Position numbers and translations under genes: made by a program
Assembly (NCBI GenBank): GCA_002010925.1
Contig: MTLR01000038.1
Coordinates: 1 to 5,548, forward strand
Length of the DNA stretch: 5,548 nucleotides
Direction: 5' to 3'
Source: Candidatus Bathyarchaeota archaeon JdFR-04
Lineage (GTDB): Archaea; Thermoproteota; Bathyarchaeia; Bathyarchaeales; UBA233
Shown here: piece after piece, positions 1-4,708 of the stretch
Layout: each line of letters begins with the position of its first letter
How positions within the stretch are numbered: the first letter of the stretch is position 1
Notes under the pieces: generated by a model
The model's database searches: none
Told to the model about the DNA's origin: nothing
The model's input: the letters and a program-made list of their open reading frames with translations, nothing else

Positions 1-940
1 TAACTCGTGCGCCCCAAATGACTAATGCGTCCTCATCCATCATTTCTGTCACTATTTCACCCACCCGGTTGGCTTCCTCAATGGTCATCTGGCTGTCTCC
101 GGAAACATGAATCAGAGCTCCGGTTGCACCTGCATAATCAACATCTAACAACGGGTTTTTCAAGGCGTTTCTTACGGCCTCCTCAGCTCTGTTAGGCGCA
201 TCAGATTCACCTACGCCTACGACGGCAACTCCCCCTCGTTTTACGATTGTTTTGAAGTCGGCAAAGTCCAGGTTTATTAGGCTTGGCGCAGAAATAGTTT
301 CCACGATCCCCTTAATCATGTTTGCCAAAACCTGATCTGCCACACGGAAAGCCTCATTTATAGGAAGCTGCGGAACCAGTTGCATTAGTTTATTATTGTC
401 TATTACTACGACCGTGTCACATTGCCTCCTCATTTCAGTTAAAGCGTGAGCCGCTGGTTCCATCCTTCCCTTCTCAATTCTGAAAGGAGTTGTGACCACG
501 CCTACAGTTATGGCGCCTTTTCTCCGGGCGATTTCTGCAATTATGGGTGCGGCCCCTGTTCCTGTTCCACCACCTAAACCAGCCGTTATAAATGCTATAT
601 CCACATCAGTCAACAATTCTTCAATTCGTGCTTGAGATTCCTCAATGGCTTTTCTGCCTAAAGCGGGGTTTCCGCCCACACCAAGTCCCCGTGTAAGTTT
701 TTCGCCTATCAGGATTTTCTGGTGAGCCCTAGAAGCGTTTAGGTGAAGGATGTCGGTGTTTATTGCCACGCATTCAGCGCCGGTAATGCCCATCTCCATA
801 AGCCGGGTTATTGTGTTATTTCCCGCTCCACCTATGCCCAGAACCATTATTCGGCAGTATCCTGGGGGCCGAATGCCCTTGTTAACGTTGTCATGCCAAG
901 TAAACTGCAAAGCTTGGTTAACTGGACGCTTCTTTGACAA
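1..940 (-). CDS. ftsZ: Cell division protein FtsZ (tubulin homologue), C-terminus cut by window edge
   Basis: FtsZ is a GTPase that polymerises at midcell into the division ring. I translated 313 codons on the minus strand. The N-terminal GTP-binding fold has GIGGAGNN at about residues 35-42, NTD at 61-63 and the tubulin signature GGGTGTG at 123-129. The T7 catalytic loop NLDFAD is at about 223-228, giving N, D and D in the expected spacing. The C-terminal domain proceeds to VIWGARV, where the window ends, so roughly the last 50-80 residues are missing. The start is TTG at 940: the in-frame stop lies only 30 bases upstream, and a GGAGGA sits 7 bases before the TTG. The first methionine (residue 32) lies inside the first conserved strand and is too late. 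It overlaps the preceding RHH gene by 23 bases, so translation is probably coupled. The GLGVGGNP, LLDVDY and IWGAR stretches look more like archaeal FtsZ2, while GVGESD resembles FtsZ1, so I leave the paralogue open. Confidence 0.96.
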   Translation of the reverse strand, partial: MSKKRPVNQALQFTWHDNVNKGIRPPGYCRIMVLGIGGAGNNTITRLMEMGITGAECVAINTDILHLNASRAHQKILIGEKLTRGLGVGGNPALGRKAIEESQARIEELLTDVDIAFITAGLGGGTGTGAAPIIAEIARRKGAITVGVVTTPFRIEKGRMEPAAHALTEMRRQCDTVVVIDNNKLMQLVPQLPINEAFRVADQVLANMIKGIVETISAPSLINLDFADFKTIVKRGGVAVVGVGESDAPNRAEEAVRNALKNPLLDVDYAGATGALIHVSGDSQMTIEEANRVGEIVTEMMDEDALVIWGARV

Positions 941-1088
941 GATTTTTCCTCCGCCAAACCTCTGATTTTATCAAGTCTCGTATGGCTACACGAATTGCTT
1001 CGGCGCGGTTAGGGTAAAACCTTTCATTTACAAGTTGATCTAACGCCTCGATATAAGGCTCGGGTAAATACAAGGTTATTAGCTTCAT
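918..1088 (-). CDS. CdrS-like ribbon-helix-helix transcription factor, 56 aa
   Basis: A small DNA-binding protein of the RHH (CopG/MetJ-type) fold. The translation begins MKLITLYLPEPYIEALDQLV: the beta strand that inserts into the DNA groove (about residues 2-8), helix 1 (about 10-22), then the turn PNRAEAIRVAIRDLI (about 26-40), which has the usual N-R-x-E-A-I-R pattern of helix 2. A short basic tail follows. The start ATG has GGGAGGG 5 bases upstream. It overlaps ftsZ by 23 bases. In haloarchaea the RHH protein CdrS is encoded next to ftsZ2 and controls cell-division genes. The size, fold and location here match that arrangement, so a role as autoregulator and ftsZ regulator is likely but inferred. 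The gene has no room for an effector domain and probably acts as a dimer or tetramer. Confidence 0.88.
   Translation of the reverse strand: MKLITLYLPEPYIEALDQLVNERFYPNRAEAIRVAIRDLIKSEVWRRKNLVKEASS
947..952 (-). promoter_or_regulatory. Shine-Dalgarno GGAGGA for ftsZ, inside the RHH gene
   Basis: Minus-strand GGAGGA lies 6-7 bases before the TTG at 940. It fixes the unusual TTG start of ftsZ and lies within codons of the upstream RHH gene, as expected for translational coupling. Confidence 0.7.
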
Positions 1089-1093
1089 TTTGT

Positions 1094-1100
1094 CCCTCCC
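1094..1100 (-). promoter_or_regulatory. Shine-Dalgarno GGGAGGG of the RHH-ftsZ operon
   Basis: Minus-strand GGGAGGG lies 5 bases before the ATG at 1088, showing that this operon is translated from a leader-containing transcript. Confidence 0.65.
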
Positions 1101-1130
1101 TTCCGGTGAGGCTTAGTAATTATGAGCGAG

Positions 1131-1140
1131 AAATATATCT
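1131..1140 (-). promoter_or_regulatory. TATA-box candidate for the RHH-ftsZ operon
   Basis: Minus-strand AGATATATTT is the best TATA-like block upstream of the RHH gene. Archaeal spacing of about 26 bases would put the transcript start near 1109, giving a leader of about 20 bases that includes the Shine-Dalgarno. The whole region is AT-rich, so other boxes nearby (for example the TATATA around 1142-1147) cannot be excluded. Confidence 0.4.
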
Positions 1141-1155
1141 GTATATATTAAGAAA

Positions 1156-1176
1156 TAAATATGTTTTAAATATGTT
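1156..1176. repeat. Tandem 10-bp direct repeat at 11-bp spacing in the divergent promoter region
   Basis: TAAATATGTT occurs at 1156-1165 and again, exactly, at 1167-1176, separated by one T. The 11-bp period is one helical turn, so both copies face the same side of the DNA. It lies just upstream of the TATA candidate of the RHH-ftsZ operon and about 110 bases before the methylthiotransferase. A binding site for the neighbouring RHH protein or another regulator is plausible. The AT-rich setting lowers the significance. Confidence 0.45.
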
Positions 1177-1246
1177 GGTTACATTACTTTTATAATTTTC
1201 TATAACTAAATTCCATTTCTATGTAAAACTTGGGTTTAGCGAGAAT

Positions 1247-1257
1247 GTTTATGTTTC
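1247..1257 (+). promoter_or_regulatory. Weak TATA-box candidate for the methylthiotransferase gene
   Basis: GTTTATGTTTC would place the transcript start around 1278, only a few bases before the GTG at 1287. No Shine-Dalgarno precedes that GTG, which fits a leaderless or near-leaderless message. Better TATA-like strings at about 1188-1205 would instead give a leader of some 60-70 bases. The choice is not settled by sequence. Confidence 0.25.
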
Positions 1258-1286
1258 GGTTCTCTAGTTAAACTTCACGATTTAAT

Positions 1287-2591
1287 GTGAGGTCAATACG
1301 GGTATTTATCCGGAGCTTCGGGTGTTCAGCTAACGTTTCGGATAGCGAGGTGCTGGCTGGATGCTTAGCTGAGGCTGGCTTCCAAATAGTTGACGCTCCG
1401 GAACTTGCCCATGTATTGGTTTATAACACTTGTGCGGTTAAGCAGCCAACTGAAGACAAAATATTTCATATGCTGAAAAGGGTTCCGAAGGGCAAAAAGC
1501 TTGTGGTGGTTGGATGCTTACCCATCATAAACTTTGAACGTTTAAGCCGGGAAATACGTTTTAACGCTGTGGCTGGTCCGGCCTTAGGTGAAAAAATAGT
1601 TGAGATCGTTCGCAAAGTAGTCGATGGTGAACAGGTTTATGCTTTAAATTCTGCGACGGTTAATAAGCCATGTTTGCTTCTGCCTAGAAAGCGCGTCAGT
1701 TCTATTATAGGGATCGTTCCCATAAGTTATGGGTGTTTGGGCTCCTGCGCCTACTGTTGTGTTATTTTTGCTCGGGGAAGCTTAAGAAGCTACGACATTG
1801 AGGAGGTTGTGGAACGGGTTAAACTTGACATTCAAGATGGAATTCGGGAAATCTGGCTTACAGCGCAAGATACTGCTTGTTATGGCAGAGACAAGGGGGC
1901 AACCCTTGTAGACTTATTAGATGCTATTTCAGCGATAGAAGGGAATTTCTACGTAAGGGTTGGAATGATGACGCCTAACTTCGTGATAGACATTCTTGAT
2001 GAACTAATCGAAGCCTTCCGACATAAACGTATATTCAAGTTTCTCCACTTACCCGTTCAAAGTGGGGATAACGAGGTTTTAAAGCTCATGAAAAGGCACT
2101 ACACTGTTGAAGACTATAAACAAATTGTAGAAAAGTTTAGGGGGAGAATTCCGGAAATAACCCTATCTACAGATATCATCTGTGGATTTCCAGGCGAAAC
2201 CCGTGAAGCTTTCAGGAACAGCCTAAAGCTAATAAGGGAAACGAAACCTGACGTTGTAAACATTTCAAAGTTTTTCCCAAGGCCCGGAACCGAAGCTTCA
2301 AAAATGCAAGAATTTTTTGTTTCGCCCTCTGAAATTAAGCGGAGAAGCCGTGCTATGTCAGAACTTGCCAAGGAAATGGGCCTGTTAAATAATAGGCGAT
2401 GGGTTGGGTGGCGTGGCCAAATCTTGATTGATGAGAAGGGTAAAGCCGGTTCGCTTGTTGGACGAAACTATACATACAAACCCATAGTGCTCCAAGAAGC
2501 TTCTAATGAGTTGTTTGGCAAGTTTACCCATGTCGAAGTAGTGGAGGCTACTGCTACCTTCCTAAGAGGGAAAATATTCTCCCCGACTTGA
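1287..2591 (+). CDS. tRNA (t6A37) C2-methylthiotransferase, archaeal e-MtaB/Cdkal1-like radical SAM enzyme
   Basis: This enzyme adds a methylthio group to t6A at position 37, next to the anticodon of ANN-decoding tRNAs, using two [4Fe-4S] clusters and S-adenosylmethionine. All parts are present in 434 residues. The N-terminal UPF0004 domain carries cluster cysteines C13 (FGCSAN), C49 (NTCAVK) and C77 (VGCLP). The radical SAM motif CLGSCAYC gives C150, C154 and C157, followed by FARGSLRSY. QDTACYG (194-200), RVGMMTP (224-230), LPVQSGDNEVLKLMKR (255-270) and GFPGET (300-305) are family hallmarks. A TRAM RNA-binding domain occupies about 372-432. The length is normal. The start is GTG at 1287: an in-frame stop at 1269-1271 leaves no better choice, and no Shine-Dalgarno is visible. 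An overlapping ATG at 1285 is out of frame and stops at once. It stands alone on this strand and converges on the CPBP gene. The Cdkal1-like rather than MiaB assignment rests on the motif wording and archaeal context. Confidence 0.93.
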   Translation: MRSIRVFIRSFGCSANVSDSEVLAGCLAEAGFQIVDAPELAHVLVYNTCAVKQPTEDKIFHMLKRVPKGKKLVVVGCLPIINFERLSREIRFNAVAGPALGEKIVEIVRKVVDGEQVYALNSATVNKPCLLLPRKRVSSIIGIVPISYGCLGSCAYCCVIFARGSLRSYDIEEVVERVKLDIQDGIREIWLTAQDTACYGRDKGATLVDLLDAISAIEGNFYVRVGMMTPNFVIDILDELIEAFRHKRIFKFLHLPVQSGDNEVLKLMKRHYTVEDYKQIVEKFRGRIPEITLSTDIICGFPGETREAFRNSLKLIRETKPDVVNISKFFPRPGTEASKMQEFFVSPSEIKRRSRAMSELAKEMGLLNNRRWVGWRGQILIDEKGKAGSLVGRNYTYKPIVLQEASNELFGKFTHVEVVEATATFLRGKIFSPT

Positions 2592-3538
2592 GTTCTCGCT
2601 TTTCTTGCTAAGGGTTTGGTCAACAAAATAAGAATAAAGATCGAAACTGCGAAGGAGGCAAATTGAAAGCTTTGAATGAGCCCTTCCATTTGTTCCAGCT
2701 TTGGATTTAGTACCGCTCCAGCCCCTACCGTGTCGATAAGCCCGTGAGTTAGTATTAGAGGAACGAGGGTTCCTGATTCTTTGTAGAACCATCCGAAGGC
2801 TAAACCGAAGATGAAGGTGCTTAAAACGTGGAATAACATGCCGATGGGATTAAAGGGGGATACATGCCAAACAAAGTGCCAAACTCCGAAAAGCAAAGCT
2901 TGGGTGAACAAAGCCTTCCTTCCACCGTAAGCCTTCGCCAAACGAGTTTGCATAAATCCACGAAACAAACCTTCCTCGCTTATGCCTACACAAAGAGTCA
3001 TGAAGGGAAAAATGAACACATCGATAAGTGGATTGTAACTTGTAAAAAGTGTTTCATCAGTAAACGTGTAAGTTAAGCCGAAAAGCATTCCAAATAGGGG
3101 AAGAGCCCAAGCCAAGTAGTAGGCTAAACCCACTAAAACAAGCTTAACAAAGCCTTCTGTTTTAAAACCATAAGCCTCTAAATAGTTCCTTTTAATCAAC
3201 AGAATGGTTAAAACAACCAAATAAACAATCGCCGTTTTCTCATAAGCCATCCCCAAAAACAGCACCATGGGAATACGGATCGCCATTGCAACCGAAAACA
3301 TAACAAGCACTTCTGCCAAAACAAAACCCTTTTCCGCTTTTGTTTCTAAAGATAGGTTTAATTTTCCCCTGCACCGTTTATACCAGATGAAAAGGGGAAT
3401 AAGTAGAATCAACGAAACAAAAGTTGTGGAAATTTGAAGTTCAAAAACCTTGCTTGGCGAAGCTAAGCTACTAATAAAAATCACTGTGGAAACGGCCAAA
3501 TAAATTAGGAGAACTCTCAAAGTTTCCTTTAAATTCAT
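2468..3538 (-). CDS. CPBP-family intramembrane glutamic endopeptidase (CAAX protease-like)
   Basis: CPBP (Abi/Rce1-type) proteins are multi-pass membrane proteases; archaeal members have largely unknown substrates. The 356-residue translation has about eight hydrophobic segments, beginning at residues 8-26 and 38-52. The three catalytic motifs are in order: EEGLFRGF with E188, E189 and R193; FGVWHFVWH with F217 and H221; and LILTHGLID with H265. The ATG at 3538 opens directly onto a membrane segment and has no good Shine-Dalgarno. It starts 31 bases after the end of the nucleoside-deoxyribosyltransferase-like gene on the same strand, so the two are probably co-transcribed. The last ~41 residues, after a natural-looking KPLARKAR membrane-exit, are read from the antisense strand of the TRAM domain of the methylthiotransferase. 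This Ser/Thr/Asn-rich tail has no family counterpart that I know, and may be simple read-on to the first available stop. Confidence 0.88.
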   Translation of the reverse strand: MNLKETLRVLLIYLAVSTVIFISSLASPSKVFELQISTTFVSLILLIPLFIWYKRCRGKLNLSLETKAEKGFVLAEVLVMFSVAMAIRIPMVLFLGMAYEKTAIVYLVVLTILLIKRNYLEAYGFKTEGFVKLVLVGLAYYLAWALPLFGMLFGLTYTFTDETLFTSYNPLIDVFIFPFMTLCVGISEEGLFRGFMQTRLAKAYGGRKALFTQALLFGVWHFVWHVSPFNPIGMLFHVLSTFIFGLAFGWFYKESGTLVPLILTHGLIDTVGAGAVLNPKLEQMEGLIQSFQFASFAVSIFILILLTKPLARKARTQVGENIFPLRKVAVASTTSTWVNLPNNSLEASWSTMGLYV

Positions 3539-3569
3539 GCAGCTACCGTGAAAATCTAATTACGCTTTC

Positions 3570-3992
3570 TTATGCTTTAAAACGTTTCTTGTTTTGCAAT
3601 GTTTGAAGAAGTTTTGACAAGTTTTCTTCAGTATCCACTATGTAATCGGAAAATACAATGGGCCATGGAGAGGCTACTGGCTGCTTGCTGAAAGCTATCA
3701 CAGTCTTGCCTAACTTTTTCGCTACAAAAAGCTCTATTGCTGTACCAAAGCTCGGAACATCACACATGGCGACAACAATATCAGCTTCCTTAACAAGTTC
3801 CAAATCTTTCTCAACAATATTCGCAGCTAACTCCTTCCTATCCCTAAAATCTCGGATATAACTGTAGTCCAGCACACCCTCTTTAAATTGATCAAGAATT
3901 TTAAAACCTTTTTCCATCAAAAAGGCTTGAAGCTCTCTTATCCTTTGCACATTGTCCTCATAACCTAGGGAGCCACAAACCATCACCTTCAT
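3570..3992 (-). CDS. Nucleoside 2-deoxyribosyltransferase-like Rossmann protein, 140 aa
   Basis: The protein opens with the strand-turn MKVMVCGSLGYEDN, has a helix and strand (LQAFLMEKGFKILD), and then the second half typical of the nucleoside 2-deoxyribosyltransferase superfamily: DLELVKEADIVVAMCD (63-78), PSFGTAIELFVAKKLGKTVIAFS (80-102). Glu87 in GTAIE sits where the family places its catalytic nucleophile, and Asp78 fits a ribose-contacting acid. True family enzymes cleave or exchange the base of (deoxy)nucleosides or nucleotides. With only the fold visible, the substrate is open, and 2'-deoxynucleotide hydrolases or unassigned relatives are equally possible. I chose the ATG at 3992. A TTG at 4016 is in frame, but it would lie upstream of the predicted transcript start, and the conserved strand begins at the ATG. 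A TATA-like box about 30 bases upstream and the lack of a Shine-Dalgarno suggest a leaderless message. The CPBP membrane protein gene follows after 31 bases. Confidence 0.75.
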   Translation of the reverse strand: MKVMVCGSLGYEDNVQRIRELQAFLMEKGFKILDQFKEGVLDYSYIRDFRDRKELAANIVEKDLELVKEADIVVAMCDVPSFGTAIELFVAKKLGKTVIAFSKQPVASPWPIVFSDYIVDTEENLSKLLQTLQNKKRFKA

Positions 3993-4017
3993 TGCATTCA
4001 ACCATCTACCAGCCAAC

Positions 4018-4027
4018 TTTTATTAAA
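4018..4027 (-). promoter_or_regulatory. TATA-box candidate for the deoxyribosyltransferase-like/CPBP operon
   Basis: Minus-strand TTTAATAAAA is centred about 30 bases before the ATG at 3992, predicting a transcript start within a few bases of that ATG and therefore leaderless translation. It lies between the gene and the 3' end of tRNA-Val. Its T-rich surroundings on the minus strand could also serve as the tRNA-Val terminator. Confidence 0.4.
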
Positions 4028-4046
4028 CAAACCTAAGTCCCCGTCA

Positions 4047-4123
4047 TGGTGGGCCGGGCCGGACTTGAACCGGCGACCTTCGCCGCGTCAGGGCGATGTC
4101 CTACCATGCTAGACGACCGGCCC
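4047..4123 (-). tRNA. tRNA-Val (anticodon GAC), CCA encoded, no intron
   Basis: Read on the minus strand: acceptor 5' strand GGGCCGG pairs fully with CCGGCCC. The D stem GTCT pairs with GGAC. The anticodon stem is TCGCC/GGCGA with loop CTGACGC, so positions 34-36 are GAC, reading GUC (and GUU) valine codons. The variable loop is AGGTC and the T arm GCCGG-TTCAAGT-CCGGC. The discriminator A is at 4050 and a genomically encoded CCA at 4049-4047. The anticodon occupies 4087-4089. No intron is present. It is divergent from tRNA-Ala, 175 bases apart. Confidence 0.96.
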
Positions 4124-4298
4124 TCGCAAAGGCGTTTTTACAATCTTTTACATCCATTTTATGCCTTTTCCTCGTTTATTTGTTTTTCACTATCAGCCTT
4201 GATAGGGTAACAGCTTATAGGGCTATACCGAGTTTAGAGTGGAAGGCTATTGTGGAGTTAACAAAACGTTTAAAGCTTTGCTTATTGGCTATTCATTT
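4124..4298. promoter_or_regulatory. Divergent tRNA promoter region
   Basis: This 175-base region separates tRNA-Val (minus) from tRNA-Ala (plus) and holds no credible gene. TTTAAA at 4269-4274 is centred 27 bases before the first base of tRNA-Ala, ideal archaeal TATA spacing. For tRNA-Val, a weaker GTAAAAG on the minus strand (about 4146-4152) lies about 26 bases before its 5' end. A 70-codon open frame across 4096-4308 starts inside tRNA-Val antisense and ends in tRNA-Ala, so I do not regard it as coding. Confidence 0.55.
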
Positions 4299-4560
4299 GG
4301 GCGGGTAGATCAGCCTGGAATGATCGCGGCGTTGGCATCGCCGAGGTCGCGGGTTCAAATCCCGCCCCGTCCACCACCCCAACAATTTTGCCACTAAAAG
4401 AGTTGGAACTTACATTGTTTTTGTAATCAGAACCTTCTAGTCGTTTAATATACTCTTTTAAAGCATTTTCAGCTATCTTTGAAATATTAAGCCCTAACTC
4501 TCTTGCCTTTCTAACTACTTCTGGGTCAAGATTTATAGTCACTTTTTGCTTCCTTCTCAT
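4282..4560 (-). CDS. RHH protein whose frame runs through antisense tRNA-Ala; possible int(N) integrase fragment
   Basis: Residues 1-43 form an RHH DNA-binding domain of CcdA/CopG-antitoxin type: the basic strand MRRKQKVTINLD, then PEVVRKARELGLNISKIAENALKEYIKRLEG, with the LGLNISK turn and ENALKEYI helix typical of archaeal plasmid-borne RHH proteins. Residues 44-61 are a Ser/Asn-rich linker. From about residue 62 the frame is the antisense of tRNA-Ala, giving GAGFEPATS, which is what the T arm always encodes when read backwards. It stops just past the 5' end of the tRNA. The ATG at 4560 is chosen over the ATG at 4578 because GGAAGGA lies 7 bases before it. No toxin gene follows. Two explanations fit: a stand-alone antitoxin-like regulator that lost its stop, or the N-terminal part, int(N), of a tyrosine recombinase split at its tRNA attachment site. 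The second explains the stop-free entry into the tRNA better. No recombinase catalytic residues are present here. Confidence 0.7.
   Translation of the reverse strand: MRRKQKVTINLDPEVVRKARELGLNISKIAENALKEYIKRLEGSDYKNNVSSNSFSGKIVGVVDGAGFEPATSAMPTPRSFQADLPAQMNSQ
4299..4376 (+). tRNA. tRNA-Ala (anticodon GGC) with G3:U70, CCA encoded; candidate integration site
   Basis: Acceptor strands GGGCGGG and CCCGTCC pair with a single wobble, G3:U70, which is the universal alanine identity element and supports the anticodon call. The D stem is GATC/GATC. The anticodon stem is CGGCG/CGCCG with loop TTGGCAT, so the anticodon is GGC at 4334-4336. The variable loop is AGGTC and the T arm GCGGG-TTCAAAT-CCCGC. 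The discriminator A is at 4373 and CCA at 4374-4376. No intron is present. An antisense RHH reading frame enters from the 3' side and crosses the entire gene, the arrangement left when an SSV-type element integrates into the 3' half of a tRNA gene. Confidence 0.97.
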
Positions 4561-4567
4561 TTCTACA

Positions 4568-4574
4568 TCCTTCC
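4568..4574 (-). promoter_or_regulatory. Shine-Dalgarno GGAAGGA for the RHH gene
   Basis: Minus-strand GGAAGGA lies 7 bases before the ATG at 4560. It lies inside the frame of the alternative upstream ATG (4578) and so decides the start. Confidence 0.6.
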
Positions 4575-4581
4575 ACATAAA

Positions 4582-4591
4582 TGTACGTACA
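4582..4591. promoter_or_regulatory. Perfect 10-bp palindrome TGTACGTACA, operator candidate
   Basis: TGTACGTACA reads identically on both strands and contains two TGTAC half-sites. It lies between the TATA candidate (4596-4605) and the start of the RHH gene, where a bound RHH dimer would block transcription. Autorepression is typical for RHH antitoxins and plasmid CopG-like proteins; the link here is inferred from position. Confidence 0.45.
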
Positions 4592-4595
4592 AAAG

Positions 4596-4605
4596 AGTAT
4601 TTAAC
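4596..4605 (-). promoter_or_regulatory. TATA-box candidate for the RHH gene
   Basis: Minus-strand GTTAAATACT would place the transcript start near 4574, about 14 bases before the chosen ATG and at the Shine-Dalgarno. The palindromic operator candidate sits directly downstream of the box. Confidence 0.4.
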
Positions 4606-4611
4606 AGTTCA

Positions 4612-4634
4612 GACCGAGGCGATGCCACGCCGCG
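4612..4634 (-). repeat. Partial inverted copy of the tRNA-Ala anticodon arm
   Basis: Read on the minus strand, this 23-base stretch matches 4325-4348 of tRNA-Ala: CGCGGCGT, then GGCATCGCC after loss of one T from the anticodon loop, then two mismatches, then GGTC. That is 21 of 24 aligned positions. It keeps a GGCG/CGCC stem around a 6-base loop. No acceptor or T arm follows, so it is not a tRNA gene. It sits immediately upstream of the RHH promoter within AT-rich sequence. It may be a remnant of an earlier att exchange, an integrase arm site, or a chance GC-rich hairpin. Confidence 0.5.
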
Positions 4635-4650
4635 TTTTCATTTTAGAATG

Positions 4651-4668
4651 CGTATGCAAAGCCATACG
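4651..4668. repeat. Short inverted repeat CGTATG/CATACG
   Basis: A 6-bp perfect stem with a 6-base loop lies between the divergent RHH and 176-residue protein genes. It is not followed by a T tract, so it is more likely a protein-binding site than a terminator. Confidence 0.3.
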
Positions 4669-4673
4669 GTCTT

Positions 4674-4704
4674 GAGAATAGAGAATGTGAGAATAGGGAG
4701 AATA
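4674..4704. repeat. Four GAGAAT direct repeats upstream of the transfer-like operon
   Basis: GAGAATA, GAGAATG, GAGAATA and GAGAATA begin at 4674, 4681, 4689 and 4698, with spacings of 7, 8 and 9 bases. The last copy ends 5 bases before the TATA candidate at 4709. The position suggests an activator or repressor array, or iteron-like sites of a plasmid-type element. No AT-rich unwinding region with further iterons is seen, so an origin is not claimed. Confidence 0.45.
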
Positions 4705-4708
4705 AATG

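Noticed and set aside
743..965. Two plus-strand open frames (64 and 71 codons)
   Set aside because: They lie antisense to the conserved N-terminal part of ftsZ and have no family features; they are shadows.
3993..4016. TTG start at 4016 for the deoxyribosyltransferase-like gene
   Set aside because: The extra eight residues precede the conserved first strand and would begin almost at the TATA candidate, upstream of the predicted transcript start.
4096..4308. Plus-strand 70-codon open frame between the tRNAs
   Set aside because: It begins inside antisense tRNA-Val and ends inside tRNA-Ala; no Shine-Dalgarno, no recognisable protein, and it covers the tRNA promoters.
4282..4376. GAGFEPATS-containing C-terminus taken as a conserved protein domain
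   Set aside because: GFEP is what the universal T-arm sequence encodes when read antisense and appears in many databases as an artefact; its meaning here is positional, not a folded domain.
4377..4400. Terminator hairpin after tRNA-Ala
   Set aside because: Only a short TTTT follows and no stem is present; too weak to call.
4612..4634. A second tRNA gene on the minus strand
   Set aside because: Only the anticodon arm is matched; no acceptor pairing, D arm or T arm can be built around it.
4674..4704. CRISPR-like or replication-origin array
   Set aside because: Repeats of only six to seven bases with at most two intervening bases are not a CRISPR, and there is no long AT-rich unwinding element or initiator gene to support an origin.
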